From assembly GCA_023145215.1 (NCBI GenBank), contig JAGLED010000001.1:186001-250000 (forward strand): 64,000 nt of DNA, given 5' to 3'. Shown here one piece after another: positions 7,315 through 16,366 of the stretch. The translations under genes were made by a program, and so were the position numbers. This DNA comes from Rhodospirillales bacterium. Its GTDB lineage: Bacteria > Pseudomonadota > Alphaproteobacteria > Rhodospirillales > Casp-alpha2. Under the pieces are notes generated by a model. The model was given only the letters and a program-made list of their open reading frames with translations. It did not search any database and was not told the DNA's origin. The number at the start of each line of letters is the position of its first letter. Within the stretch, counting starts at the first letter, position 1.

Positions 7315-8577
7315 ATGTCAGCGCAACAAAATATTATCGAACGGGCAGCGCAGGTCATGCCTGGTGGCGGGTTCGGCAACTTCGACGCCGAAATATTCAT
7401 CGAGCGTGGCGAGGGCGCGCATGTCTGGGATGCGGACGGCAACGAGTACATCGACTATCTGATCGGCTCTGGCCCGATGGTTCTGGGACATGGACACCCG
7501 GAAGTTCTGGATGCGGTGAAGAGCCAACTGGGCAAAGGAATGACATTCTTCGCCAACAATCCGCTCGGCATTGAGCTTGCGGAGGAAATCTGCAATGCCG
7601 TCGCATGCGCCGAGCAGGTGCGGTTCGTCTCGACGGGTTCCGAAGCCGACATGTACGCGATGCGTCTTGCCCGCGCGGTCACAGGGCGCGACAAGATCAT
7701 CAAGTTCGAGGGCGGCTATCATGGCATGTCTTCGGAAGCGCAGATGAGCTTGGCCCCGGAACGGCCGGGCAATTTCCCGCAGGCCGTTCCCGATTCCGCC
7801 GGTATCCCCGCTGCGGTTGCGGAGCAGATGCTGATCGCGCCCTACAACGATGTCGATTTCGCTAGGTCGCTGGCCGACGAACACGCGGGCGAGGTCGCAG
7901 CGATCATCGTCGAGCCCCTGCAGCGGATCATTCCGCCGGCACCGGGTTTCCTTCAGGCACTTCGTGACCTCTGCACCGAAAAAGGCCTTCTGTTGATCTT
8001 CGACGAGGTCGTGACCGGGTTCCGTCTCGCCTATGGCGGCGCACAGGAATACTACGGCGTCGTGCCGGACATTTGCACGCTCGGCAAGATCATCGGCGGC
8101 GGCTTCCCGCTCGCCGCGATTGCCGGCAAGGCCGATGTCATGAAGCATTTCGACAAAGGGAAAGCTGGCACCGGCGGGTTTCTCATGCAGATCGGTACCC
8201 TCAGCGGCAATCCGATTGCCGCGGCAGCCGGATTGAAGACGATGGAAATCCTGCGCCGCCCCGGTCAGTATGAGAAGCTGTTCAGCAATGGCGAGACCAT
8301 CATGAAGGCCCTCAACGAGCACCTGTCCGCCGCCGGTCATGCGCATGCGGTATCCGGAACGCCGCCGATGTTCGATGTGGTCTTCACGGACAAACCGATC
8401 GTCAACTACCGCGACGTACTCAACAGCGACCACGACAAGGTCGCGCGGTTAAATAAAGTGCTACGCGCGCGTAAGATCCTGAAATCGGCAGGCAAAACCT
8501 ATATTTCGCTGGCTTTGACGGACGACGATCTGTCGCAAACCGTCGATGCGATCGCCGAAGCCGCCGCGGCGATCTGA
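7315..8577 (+). CDS. Class III PLP-dependent aminotransferase (glutamate-1-semialdehyde aminomutase-like)
   Basis: A 420-residue cytosolic PLP enzyme. The Schiff-base lysine is K258 in 'TLGKIIGGGFPL', preceded by the PLP-ring aspartate region 'LLIFDEVVTGFR'; 'VSTGSEADMYAMRLAR' and 'GGYHGM' complete the cofactor pocket. The overall pattern, 'MPGGGFGNFD..IFIERGEGAHVWDADGNEYID', follows the HemL-like branch, but the N-terminus and the spacing differ from true HemL, so a role as an omega-aminotransferase or a 2,1-aminomutase acting on another substrate is more likely. GGGGAAGGA precedes the ATG. Confidence 0.88.
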   Translation: MSAQQNIIERAAQVMPGGGFGNFDAEIFIERGEGAHVWDADGNEYIDYLIGSGPMVLGHGHPEVLDAVKSQLGKGMTFFANNPLGIELAEEICNAVACAEQVRFVSTGSEADMYAMRLARAVTGRDKIIKFEGGYHGMSSEAQMSLAPERPGNFPQAVPDSAGIPAAVAEQMLIAPYNDVDFARSLADEHAGEVAAIIVEPLQRIIPPAPGFLQALRDLCTEKGLLLIFDEVVTGFRLAYGGAQEYYGVVPDICTLGKIIGGGFPLAAIAGKADVMKHFDKGKAGTGGFLMQIGTLSGNPIAAAAGLKTMEILRRPGQYEKLFSNGETIMKALNEHLSAAGHAHAVSGTPPMFDVVFTDKPIVNYRDVLNSDHDKVARLNKVLRARKILKSAGKTYISLALTDDDLSQTVDAIAEAAAAI

Positions 8578-8586
8578 TTTCGTGTC

Positions 8587-10110
8587 TTAACTCAGGCTAT
8601 CCAGAAACCGTGCGGCATCACGCCTTACGGTTTTTCTGCGCTCATCACTCCAGCCGGCAAGGGTTTTGTAAGGAAACGCCAGTCGGGGATTATCCGAAAG
8701 CGCGTCTTCGTTACGCATCAGGAAATCCCAATAGAGATAGTTGAAAGGACAGGCATCCGTGCCCTCTTTCTGCCGGACATCGTATCGGCAGTTCCGGCAA
8801 TAATCCGACATCCGGTTGATGTAGGCGCCGGACGCTGCGTACGGCTTGGATGCGAGCATGCCCCCATCGGCATAAATCGCCATGCCGTGCGTATTCGGCA
8901 GTTCCACCCATTCAAACGCATCGGCATAAACGGCCAGATACCATTCTTCGATCTCGCTGGGGCGCACGCCAGCCAGGAGCGCAAAATTCCCAGTCACCAT
9001 CAGCCGCTGGATGTGGTGGGAATAGGCAAACTTCCGGGTATCGGTGATCGCACACTTCATGCAGTTCATATCGGTTTCGCCGGACCAATAGAACCAAGGC
9101 AGCGGTTTGTCTGCATTGAAGACGTTCGAGCGCGCGTATTCAGGCATATAGGTCCAGTAGATCCCTCGAACATATTCACGCCACCCCAGGATCTGGCGAA
9201 TGAAGCCTTCCGCACCGTTGATCGGCACGTGCCCATCCAAATATGCCGCCTCAGCCCGGTCGCAGACCTCTCTGGCCGTGATCAAACCGAGATTGATGGC
9301 CGGCGATAAGAGTGAATGGAATAGAAAGGCGTCTCCCTCCTTCATTGCATCCTGATAATCGCCGAAGTCCGGCAGCACGTTATCGATGAATTCGTCAAGC
9401 AGATGGAGTGCCTGGTCCCGCGTGACCGGCCAGCCGAAATGATCCAGGTCGCCGAAGTTGTCGGGGTGCTCTAGTTCTACCAACGCCATTACCTCGCGCG
9501 TTGTGTCGTCGGGAGGAAACACGCAACGGCCCGGCGGCGTCACATCTTTCGGGAGCCGCTTGCGGTTGTCCGGATCGAAATTCCATTGTCCCCCCGCCGG
9601 TTCTCCGTCCTTCATTAGCAAGCCGGTTTCCCGGCGAAGATCTCTGTAAAAGTATTCCATCCTCAATGTGCGCCTGTCGGCTGCCCACTTTGAAAAACGT
9701 TCGCGGGTCGCAAAAAACCGATCATCCTGGCGCACGCCGACGGGGATGCCGAGTTTATCCGACCAGCACCGAATCTCTTCGAGAACACGCCACTCACCGG
9801 GCTCCGTGACCACGATCCGGTCCGGCGGGAGGTCGTCAACAGCACGTTTCAACTCGCCGGTGAAACTGCCGGTATTCTCCGGATCGTCCAGGCGGACATA
9901 GCGGACGCTGATTCCCTCGGACCTCAGTTCTTCCGCGAAATGGCGCATTGCCGAGAGGACGAGCACAAGCTTTTTCTTGTGATGCGCGACGTATGTCGTC
10001 TCGCGACGTACTTCGACCATTAAAACCTGATCGTGCGCTCGGTCCAAGTCGCGAAGCGACGAGATCGAGCGGGTCAGTTGGTCGCCCAGGATGATTCTAA
10101 GCGTACTCAA
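8587..10110 (-). CDS. phrB: Prokaryotic (6-4) photolyase with iron-sulfur cluster (PhrB/FeS-BCP class)
   Basis: A 507-residue FAD enzyme that repairs UV (6-4) photoproducts using blue light. Order: Rossmann-like antenna domain (about residues 4-130, 'LRIILGDQL'), then the helical FAD domain with 'GAEGFIRQILGWREY' and 'SHHIQRLMVTGNFALL'. The four cluster cysteines fall at C350, C438, C441 and C454, and His365/His366 are present, exactly the numbering I recall for Agrobacterium PhrB. Translation starts at a TTG (10110) that overlaps the TGA of the DUF2256 gene by four bases, so the two are translationally coupled. Confidence 0.95.
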   Translation of the reverse strand: MSTLRIILGDQLTRSISSLRDLDRAHDQVLMVEVRRETTYVAHHKKKLVLVLSAMRHFAEELRSEGISVRYVRLDDPENTGSFTGELKRAVDDLPPDRIVVTEPGEWRVLEEIRCWSDKLGIPVGVRQDDRFFATRERFSKWAADRRTLRMEYFYRDLRRETGLLMKDGEPAGGQWNFDPDNRKRLPKDVTPPGRCVFPPDDTTREVMALVELEHPDNFGDLDHFGWPVTRDQALHLLDEFIDNVLPDFGDYQDAMKEGDAFLFHSLLSPAINLGLITAREVCDRAEAAYLDGHVPINGAEGFIRQILGWREYVRGIYWTYMPEYARSNVFNADKPLPWFYWSGETDMNCMKCAITDTRKFAYSHHIQRLMVTGNFALLAGVRPSEIEEWYLAVYADAFEWVELPNTHGMAIYADGGMLASKPYAASGAYINRMSDYCRNCRYDVRQKEGTDACPFNYLYWDFLMRNEDALSDNPRLAFPYKTLAGWSDERRKTVRRDAARFLDSLS

Positions 10111-10265
10111 TACACGCGCGCCCGTTTTGCGCGCCGCAAAGTCCCCTTACAACGCTGCGAGCAGGTTTTTACCTCATGCCAGACATCGCGCCACTTCCGT
10201 CGCCACGAGAACGGCCGCCCGCAGGAAAGGCAGGTTTTTCTGGGCAGATCACTTTTGTTCCGCAT
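10107..10265 (-). CDS. DUF2256 zinc-binding small protein coupled to photolyase
   Basis: A 52-residue frame below the usual length cut-off. It reads 'LPRKTCLSCGRPFSWRRKW' then 'VWHEVKTCSQRCK', i.e. CxxC and CxxxC pairs around a WRxKW core, which is the DUF2256 signature. Such genes are known next to cryptochrome/photolyase genes. The TGA overlaps the photolyase start by four bases (TTGA). A zinc ribbon and a role in photolyase maturation or DNA binding are inference; no function is established to my knowledge. Confidence 0.88.
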   Translation of the reverse strand: MRNKSDLPRKTCLSCGRPFSWRRKWRDVWHEVKTCSQRCKGTLRRAKRARVY

Positions 10266-10296
10266 ATGACTGTTACGCCATATGCGGCGTCCCGGA

Positions 10297-11376
10297 TTAA
10301 AATGTTTTTCCTATGGGCGCACCGGTTCGGACTTTGAAACCTGCGTGGTTCAGCGCCCGATCGGCCAGTCCGGCGCCGACCCACATGAAGAACAGCGCCG
10401 TCCATGCCGTCAGTGAGAGCACCGCGCCACCGGTCACACCGGCGCCGACGGCGCAACCGCCAGCCAGCATTCCACCGAATCCCATTAGCGCCGCACCGAC
10501 CAGATATCGCAACGTGCCGGTATCGGCGTCGAAGACCTGAACCTCGAACTCGCGCCGGAAAATCGACGAAACGAACGACCCCGCGAACACGCCCGGCACC
10601 AGGCCGATACTGAAATCCAGGGGCACGGTGGGTGACGTGATCAGTGCCATCAACGTGTCCGCCGACGGCCCCGTAAATGTCACGCTCCCCGCCACGATCG
10701 GCGCAAACGAGACGTGTGACAGGGCCGACGTGAACCACCATCCAGCCGCAACCGTCAGCCCCACTCCAGCACCAAGTGCCGCTCGTCGCCAACTAAGACC
10801 ACTTCGAAAAGCGATCGCGGCGGCAAGCGCCAGAATCAGCATCCCGAAAACAATGCCCGACCCCGCCGGCAGATATGTCATCAGGTTCCGCACATTGGCG
10901 TCGACGACCCAGAATTCAGATAGCGACAAGCGGAGCGGCGACAGGACGCCACTCAGCGACGCCTGCGCGACGACCGTGACCACGAGCCCTGCGGTAAGCG
11001 CCCGCAAATTTCCGGTCGCCGAAAGCACCAGAAGGCGGCTGGCGCAGCCCCGGGCCAGGATCATGCCGACGCCAAAGATGATCCCCCCGATGGCCGCACC
11101 CGAGAGCGTCCCCGGAGACGCCAACTGCCGGACTTCGGCCGCGGTAAAAGCGCCGTCCGTCATCAGGATTTGAACAAAAAGCAGTGCGGTTCCGAATACG
11201 AACAGCCAGACCCCGACATGCTGCTCCAGGCGGCCATTCCAGAATTCGATGCATGCGCTTCTAAGGCAAAACCGGCTGGATTGCGCGAAGACGCCGAACA
11301 ACAGGCCGACGACAAACCCGCCAATGGTTGCTTTCGCCGGATCGGAGATCAGATCGGTCGCAAGCCATGTTTCCAT
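10297..11376 (-). CDS. YeeE/YedE family sulfur-compound transporter
   Basis: A polytopic inner-membrane protein of about 359 residues with around nine to ten hydrophobic helices. It contains the duplicated cysteine motifs of the thiosulfate-uptake family YeeE: 'RFCLRSA', 'ILARGCASRLL' and 'GGMLAGGCAVGAGVTGG'. In characterised YeeE these cysteines relay thiosulfate across the membrane. ATG 11376 has GAAGG nine bases upstream; the GTG at 11382 is a less well spaced option. No yeeD (TusA-like) partner is visible. An AT-rich inverted repeat lies in its upstream region. Confidence 0.9.
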   Translation of the reverse strand: METWLATDLISDPAKATIGGFVVGLLFGVFAQSSRFCLRSACIEFWNGRLEQHVGVWLFVFGTALLFVQILMTDGAFTAAEVRQLASPGTLSGAAIGGIIFGVGMILARGCASRLLVLSATGNLRALTAGLVVTVVAQASLSGVLSPLRLSLSEFWVVDANVRNLMTYLPAGSGIVFGMLILALAAAIAFRSGLSWRRAALGAGVGLTVAAGWWFTSALSHVSFAPIVAGSVTFTGPSADTLMALITSPTVPLDFSIGLVPGVFAGSFVSSIFRREFEVQVFDADTGTLRYLVGAALMGFGGMLAGGCAVGAGVTGGAVLSLTAWTALFFMWVGAGLADRALNHAGFKVRTGAPIGKTF

Positions 11377-11427
11377 CTGCACGGACCTTCGGGATCAGTG
11401 AGCGTGCGCCCCAAAAGAGCGCAAAAC

Positions 11428-11462
11428 ATATTCGTTATATATAGTTTATCTTATGCGAATAT
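11428..11462. promoter_or_regulatory. AT-rich inverted repeat upstream of the YeeE gene
   Basis: ATATTCG (11428-11434) and CGAATAT (11456-11462) form a perfect 7-base inverted repeat around 21 bases of A/T-rich DNA, 50-85 bases upstream of the YeeE start and just past the end of the cyclic-nucleotide-binding gene. It is a plausible operator for a sulfur-responsive repressor, but no regulator gene is adjacent. Confidence 0.35.
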
Positions 11463-11473
11463 ATAAAGAAAGG

Positions 11474-11872
11474 TCAGTATGTGCTGCGCAACCGGTAGGT
11501 GAGGGAGCGCAAAATCATCGCCAAGACCTTATCGGATTTTTCCAGGCGCGCTTTATACTCATCGCGGGTCAAAATCAGCGCTTCACCATCCTCCGTCGCG
11601 GTCGCCGTGACGGAGTGCGGCAGGCTTTCGATCAGCGACATCTCGCCCACGATGCTGCCCGGTTCGATCGCCGCGACCTGCTTGCTCATCCCGTTGGATG
11701 TGCGTTTGGTCAGGGACACGCATCCCTTCTTGATGACATAGGCAACGCCACCTGTGTCGCCCTCGGCAAAGAGTATTTCACCTTGCGTGAAAAAGCGCTT
11801 GTCCAATGGAGCCCCGCAGCGGATTAGAACCGGTTCCTGGTGTGCCTGATCAAAACCAGGTGCAAAAATCAA
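11474..11872 (-). CDS. Cyclic-nucleotide-binding domain protein (stand-alone)
   Basis: About 132 residues forming a single cNMP-binding beta-roll: '[25 protein letters not shown]', (in parts) '[25 protein letters not shown]' and a C-terminal helix. There is no DNA-binding domain or enzyme domain. '[16 protein letters not shown]' is the phosphate-binding cassette but it lacks the canonical Arg before Ser, so nucleotide binding is doubtful. The start is uncertain: no in-frame ATG exists before Met in 'GMSKQ', and the frame runs back through the tRNA-Ser gene. TTG at 11872 or 11806 are the candidates. Confidence 0.78.
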   Translation of the reverse strand: MIFAPGFDQAHQEPVLIRCGAPLDKRFFTQGEILFAEGDTGGVAYVIKKGCVSLTKRTSNGMSKQVAAIEPGSIVGEMSLIESLPHSVTATATEDGEALILTRDEYKARLEKSDKVLAMILRSLTYRLRSTY

Positions 11873-11902
11873 AAAAGCATATTTGAGGTATATTGCAGGG
11901 AT

Positions 11903-11992
11903 TGGCGGAGGGAGAGGGATTCGAACCCTCGATACGGTTTCCCGCATACACGCTTTCCAAGCGTGCGCCTTCAGCCACTCGGCCACCCCTCC
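11903..11992 (-). tRNA. tRNA-Ser (GGA anticodon)
   Basis: A 90-nt tRNA with a long variable arm. The acceptor stem GGAGGGG pairs with the 3' side ending CCCTCC, then discriminator G and an encoded CCA. The anticodon loop CTTGGAAAG shows GGA, and the T arm has GGTTCGAATCC. Confidence 0.96.
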
Positions 11993-12127
11993 GCAGGAGC
12001 TTTTCAGACGGGCGGGAAACTAGCCGAGCAGACCGGCGTCGGCAAGGGGGATTGATCATTGCCTGACAGATCGGGCATAGCTGCGCTACGTTAAGACTTG
12101 TTAACCATTTTAGGCGACGATACGGCG

Positions 12128-12652
12128 ATGCGAGCGTCATTTATCATCGGCTGGATTCTGTTAATCGGCGCCTTCGCGGTGGCGGCCGCGGAGACCATTG
12201 CGCGCGCGCTCCCCGGGGGCACCGGATGGATGCTGTCGGCGCACGAGTTGTGGCAGGCGTTGTGGCCAGGGTCTTATCTGCTCGCCGAAGTCCGGCTCAA
12301 CGCCACACTTCCCTGGTTGTGGGATCCCGTCATGCTTTGGCTTTTGACGCCGCCGGCGTGGTTTTTGATGGCGGTGCCGGGCGTGATCCTTGCGTGGACC
12401 TGCCGGCCGAGCCGCGACATGAGCCCCGCCGCGGAAGAAGAACTCCGCGAGCACGAAGCGTCTCTGTTTCTTTATGACGACCTTGCCCGCGAGGCCCGTA
12501 AGTGGGCGCGCGATGAAGGCGATACGTCGAACGACGATGACCGCTTGCCGACCCACGACCTGATCGATCTTTTCGAGCGTGCGGAAGACGACGACGAATT
12601 CGATCCAGAAACCGATCCTTTACCGGAATTCGTCAAGCCCCAGGACCGGTAA
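12128..12652 (+). CDS. Hypothetical membrane protein with acidic cytoplasmic tail
   Basis: A 174-residue protein with an N-terminal helix (residues 3-23), a second hydrophobic segment near residues 75-97 ('PVMLWLLTPPAWFLMAVPGVILAW') and then a long charged tail with 'DEGDTSNDDDR' and 'DDDEFDPETDPLPEF'. ATG 12128 is preferred to 12098 because it starts directly with the membrane helix. It converges on lepA with 18 bases between stops. Family not recognised; similar proteins of this layout occur in alphaproteobacteria. Confidence 0.7.
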   Translation: MRASFIIGWILLIGAFAVAAAETIARALPGGTGWMLSAHELWQALWPGSYLLAEVRLNATLPWLWDPVMLWLLTPPAWFLMAVPGVILAWTCRPSRDMSPAAEEELREHEASLFLYDDLAREARKWARDEGDTSNDDDRLPTHDLIDLFERAEDDDEFDPETDPLPEFVKPQDR

Positions 12653-12670
12653 GAATGGAAAGCCGGAAAG

Positions 12671-14473
12671 TCAGTCGCTGCCGGTCTTGAGGGCGGCCAG
12701 GAACGCCGACTGCGGAATCTCGACATTGCCGATCTGCCGCATCCGCTTTTTGCCCTTCTTCTGCTTTTCCAGCAGTTTCTTCTTTCGCGTGATATCGCCG
12801 CCATAGCACTTCGCCGTCACGTCCTTGCGCATGGCGCTGACGGTTTCACGCGCGATCACCTTGCCGCCGATGGCCGCCTGGACCGCGATCTTGAAGAGCT
12901 GACGCGGGATCAAATCCTTGAGCTTCTCACACACCTGGCGTCCGCGCGATTCGGCGTGGGATCGGTGCGCGATGAACGCCAGCGCGTCGACCGGTTCCGC
13001 ATTGACCAGGATCGAAACCTTGACGAGGTCGCTTTCTTCATAGCCGATCAGTTCGTAGTCGAAGCTGGCGTAACCGCGCGAGACCGATTTGAGCCGATCG
13101 TAGAAATCGAACACGACTTCGTTAAGCGGCAACTTGTAGACCACCATCGCGCGATTGCCGACGTAGGTCAGTTCCATCTGAATGCCGCGCCGTTCCTCGC
13201 AAAGCGACAACACCGAACCCAGAAATTCGTCCGGCACCATGATCGACGCTTTGATCAGCGGTTCTTCGACATAGTCGATTTGCACGGGATCCGGCATATC
13301 GACCGGATTGTGCAGTTCCTTCATGGTGCCGTCGGTGCGGTAAACCTTGTAGACAACACTCGGGCTCGTCGTGATCAGGTCGAGGTCGAACTCGCGCTCA
13401 AGACGTTCCTGAACGATCTCGAGATGCAGCAGACCGAGGAAGCCGCAACGGAAACCGAACCCGAGAGCCGCCGAGCTTTCCGCCTCGTAGTGGAAGCTGG
13501 CATCGTTCAGGTGCAACTTGGCAAGGGCGTCGCGCAGGTCTTCGTATTCCGACGCGTCGGTCGGGAACAGGCCGCAGAACACGACCGGGATCGACGGTTT
13601 GAAGCCAGGCAACGGTTCCGCCGTCGGGCGCTTTTCCTCGGTGATGGTATCGCCGACGGACGTTTCGGCCACGGTCTTGATCGCCGCCGTCATATAGCCG
13701 ACGTCACCGGGCCCCAAGGCCTCGACCTTGGTCGGTTTCGGGGTGAAGACCCCAACTTGGTCGGCCTGATGGATTTCTTCTTCCTGCATCAGGCGGATCC
13801 GCATGCCTTTTTTGAGGGTCCCCTCATAAACCCTCACTAGCGTCATCACGCCAAGGTAGGCGTCGTACCAACTATCGACGAGCAGCGCCTTCAACGGTGC
13901 AGATGCATCACCCTTGGGCGGCGGCATTCTGGTGACAATGGCTTCAAGGACGTCCGGCACGCCCATGCCGGTCTTGGCTGAAATCAGTAGCGCTTCGGAT
14001 GCGTCGAGACCGATCACGTCCTCGATCTGCTCCTTGACCCGCTCGGGTTCGGCAGCCGGCAGGTCGGCCTTGTTGAGCACGGGAATGATCTCGAGATCGT
14101 TTTCGATCGCAAGATAGACGTTCGCCAGCGTCTGCGCCTCCACGCCCTGGGTCGAATCGACGACCAGAAGCGCACCTTCGCATGCTGCCAGTGAACGGCT
14201 GACCTCATAGGAAAAGTCGACGTGGCCCGGCGTATCGATGAGGTTGAGGATATAATCCTCGCCATCCTTGGCTTTATACTTCAGCCGGACAGTCTGCGCC
14301 TTGATGGTGATGCCGCGCTCGCGCTCCAGATCCATGTTATCCAGGACCTGTTCCTTCATCTCACGGTCGGTCAAACCACCGCAGACCTGAATCAGACGGT
14401 CGGCCAGCGTCGACTTCCCGTGGTCGATGTGCGCGATGATCGCGAAGTTGCGGATGCGTGAGGTGTCGGTCAT
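12671..14473 (-). CDS. lepA: Elongation factor 4 (LepA), ribosomal back-translocase
   Basis: A 600-residue translational GTPase close to the family length. G1 'AHIDHGKST', G3 'DTPGH' and G4 'NKADL' are intact, followed by EF-G-like domains II, III and V and the LepA-specific C-terminal domain with '[16 protein letters not shown]'. It binds stalled ribosomes and promotes back-translocation or affects initiation/biogenesis. The ATG at 14473 starts '[19 protein letters not shown]'; the frame opens seven codons earlier. Confidence 0.98.
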   Translation of the reverse strand: MTDTSRIRNFAIIAHIDHGKSTLADRLIQVCGGLTDREMKEQVLDNMDLERERGITIKAQTVRLKYKAKDGEDYILNLIDTPGHVDFSYEVSRSLAACEGALLVVDSTQGVEAQTLANVYLAIENDLEIIPVLNKADLPAAEPERVKEQIEDVIGLDASEALLISAKTGMGVPDVLEAIVTRMPPPKGDASAPLKALLVDSWYDAYLGVMTLVRVYEGTLKKGMRIRLMQEEEIHQADQVGVFTPKPTKVEALGPGDVGYMTAAIKTVAETSVGDTITEEKRPTAEPLPGFKPSIPVVFCGLFPTDASEYEDLRDALAKLHLNDASFHYEAESSAALGFGFRCGFLGLLHLEIVQERLEREFDLDLITTSPSVVYKVYRTDGTMKELHNPVDMPDPVQIDYVEEPLIKASIMVPDEFLGSVLSLCEERRGIQMELTYVGNRAMVVYKLPLNEVVFDFYDRLKSVSRGYASFDYELIGYEESDLVKVSILVNAEPVDALAFIAHRSHAESRGRQVCEKLKDLIPRQLFKIAVQAAIGGKVIARETVSAMRKDVTAKCYGGDITRKKKLLEKQKKGKKRMRQIGNVEIPQSAFLAALKTGSD

Positions 14474-14535
14474 GGCGCGGCTATGTATCACCAAGATAGA
14501 GGATTTACCATCCCAATCGGCGCTCGGGCGATGGC

Positions 14536-14763
14536 TTAAAGTTCGCCGATCTGCAACCCCTCGAACTCCCGCTGGCGCTCTGCGAGCAGGCGGCGGTACT
14601 CCTCGGCGCCGAAGACGTAATTGCAGACCATACAGCCGACACTGGCGCCCGGCGACAAGGGGTCCTGAGCCCCATCAAGCGTATTCTGCGCCTCGCCGCA
14701 TTGGGGGCATTTTACCGGCAGGATGTCAGTTCGGGTCAGTGAGTCTTCGGATCCGGTGGCCAT
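14536..14763 (-). CDS. Small zinc-ribbon-like protein, unknown
   Basis: A 75-residue protein with a CPQC pair near residue 19 and a CMVC pair near residue 44, spaced like a zinc ribbon, then an amphipathic helix '[17 protein letters not shown]'. It starts 4 bases after the stop of the IalB-like gene on the same strand and sits 62 bases before lepA. The function is unknown; the paired cysteines suggest one bound zinc. Confidence 0.7.
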   Translation of the reverse strand: MATGSEDSLTRTDILPVKCPQCGEAQNTLDGAQDPLSPGASVGCMVCNYVFGAEEYRRLLAERQREFEGLQIGEL

Positions 14764-14767
14764 CGCG

Positions 14768-15277
14768 TCAATTACTGACCCCGCAAGCCTTGGAGGCCGC
14801 GTTATATGCGGCCGTGAAGCCGCTCAGCGAAAATGTGTCCGTCGTCAGCGTCCCTCGGCTCGATGTACCCTTCACGACCATATCGACACCACGGATCATA
14901 GCCTCGACGAGTGGCCGGTCCTCGTACGCAAAAGCCAGTTCGCCATCGGCGAACATCGGGAACGACGCGCCACCGATGCGCGCCGTGATCTTGCTGGTTT
15001 TCGAATAGCTGTATCCGGCTTCCAGACTGACGAACCCCGTCATCTTGTCGGCCGGGCGATGGGAAACGAGCAGGAATACGTCGCCACGACGCGTATAATT
15101 GCCTTCCGACTTGGTCGGCACCGTCGCGGCATAACAAACCTTGGACCCGCCGTCCGTACGCGCGTGCGCTTCCCAGTCGTCGAACTTACCGAGGAAATCG
15201 GCCTTCACCGCTACAGGAGCCGCAAATAGTGCGGCTACAAGTATCGAAATGGCCAAAGTTGATCGGAAAATCTGCAT
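14768..15277 (-). CDS. Invasion-associated locus B (IalB)-like periplasmic protein
   Basis: About 169 residues with a cleavable signal peptide ('FRSTLAISILVAALFAAPVAVKA', shown in part as STLAISILVAALFA) and a mature domain with 'FDDWEAHA', 'KVCYAATVP', 'VFLLVSHRP' and a C-terminal 'ACG', the IalB family pattern with two conserved cysteines. ATG 15277 has GGTGGG ten bases upstream; ATG 15286 is too close to it. IalB proteins are widespread in alphaproteobacteria and not tied to invasion in most. It is divergent from the asparaginase gene and leads a pair with the zinc-ribbon protein. Confidence 0.85.
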   Translation of the reverse strand: MQIFRSTLAISILVAALFAAPVAVKADFLGKFDDWEAHARTDGGSKVCYAATVPTKSEGNYTRRGDVFLLVSHRPADKMTGFVSLEAGYSYSKTSKITARIGGASFPMFADGELAFAYEDRPLVEAMIRGVDMVVKGTSSRGTLTTDTFSLSGFTAAYNAASKACGVSN

Positions 15278-15361
15278 TACATTCATACCCACCGTGATAT
15301 ACCGGACGCTCATATGTCCGCAAGGCCGTATCTCCCAGCCCGATTCCGATAGGTCGATTAC

Positions 15362-16354
15362 ATGTCCGATCCCCTGATTTGCGAAGTTATCCGTGGCACG
15401 ATGGTCGAAAGCCGCCATCGCGTACATGCCATGGTGTGCGACGCGTCCGGACCCGTTCAAACTTGGGGCGATCCGGATTTGATGTTCTACCCGCGTTCGG
15501 CAATCAAGTTCATGCAGAGCCTGCCGCTGATCGAGAGCGGCGCGGCGGTCGCACACGGCATTTCGACAAAAGAACTGGCGCTGGCATCGGCGTCCCATTC
15601 CGGCACCCGGACGCACGTCGATGCGGTTGCGGCCTGGCTGGCACGCATCGGTCTGAGCGCGGATCACCTCGGGTGCGGCCCGCATCTGCCTTACCACGAG
15701 GCTTCGGCACATGAACTGATCCGTGCCGACAAAGCGCCAACCCGCTTAAACAACAACTGTTCCGGCAAGCACACCGGTTTCCTGACCACGGCGCTTCATC
15801 TGAACGAGCCCGTCGACGGCTATCTGGATCCGACGCATCCGGTTCAGAAAAGATTGTACGATATCTTGACGTTGCTCGGCGGGCAGGACCTCGCCGACAC
15901 CGGGCGCGGCGTCGACGGTTGCGGGATCCCGATTTACGGCATGACGTTGACGGCGCTGGCGACGGCCGCGCAGAAGTTTGCGGCGCCGAATGGCCTCGGC
16001 GACGCCCGCGGCAAGGCGGTTCAGCGGATTCTTGAAGCCGCAATGGCCGAACCGTTCATGATCGCGGGTCCGGGCCGCTTCGACACTGACATCATGACCG
16101 CACTGGCAGGCCGCGTGGCGACCAAGGGCGGCGCGGAAGGCGTGCACATCGCCATCATTCCGGAGAAGGGCCTCGGCATTGCCCTCAAGACAGAGGACGG
16201 CGAGCGTCGCGCCGGCGATGTTGCGATGTGCAAACTGTTGATCGACGCCGGGATGATCTCCGGCGATGACGCAAAGCGGCTGCAAGCCCACATCCGCCCT
16301 GACATCACGAACGCCGCAGGCGACAAGGTCGGCTATATCCGGATCAAAGAGTAA
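15362..16354 (+). CDS. Asparaginase of the AnsA/ReAV (rhizobial) class
   Basis: A 330-residue cytosolic enzyme of Pfam Asparaginase_II, structurally related to serine beta-lactamases and unlike E. coli-type asparaginases. It has the paired Ser-Lys tandem S46-x-x-K49 ('RSAIKF') and S80 in 'ASASHSG'. C133, K136 ('NNCSGKH') and C187 ('DGCGIP') match the zinc site of Rhizobium etli ReAV shifted by two residues. It hydrolyses asparagine to aspartate and ammonia. Convergent with the TrmH gene. Confidence 0.93.
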   Translation: MSDPLICEVIRGTMVESRHRVHAMVCDASGPVQTWGDPDLMFYPRSAIKFMQSLPLIESGAAVAHGISTKELALASASHSGTRTHVDAVAAWLARIGLSADHLGCGPHLPYHEASAHELIRADKAPTRLNNNCSGKHTGFLTTALHLNEPVDGYLDPTHPVQKRLYDILTLLGGQDLADTGRGVDGCGIPIYGMTLTALATAAQKFAAPNGLGDARGKAVQRILEAAMAEPFMIAGPGRFDTDIMTALAGRVATKGGAEGVHIAIIPEKGLGIALKTEDGERRAGDVAMCKLLIDAGMISGDDAKRLQAHIRPDITNAAGDKVGYIRIKE

Positions 16355-16366
16355 TCCGCCAGCCTG

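Noticed and set aside
7318..8433. 371-codon antisense frame opposite the class III aminotransferase
   Set aside because: Its composition is Arg/His/Asp-rich and it exactly shadows a strongly supported gene on the plus strand.
11906..11986. Coding N-terminus of the cyclic-nucleotide gene inside the tRNA-Ser
   Set aside because: The bases fold as a complete tRNA with encoded CCA, so the reading frame across it is accidental.
12956..13840. 294-codon frame on the plus strand within lepA
   Set aside because: It is a shadow of the conserved lepA gene with a biased composition and no recognisable domain.
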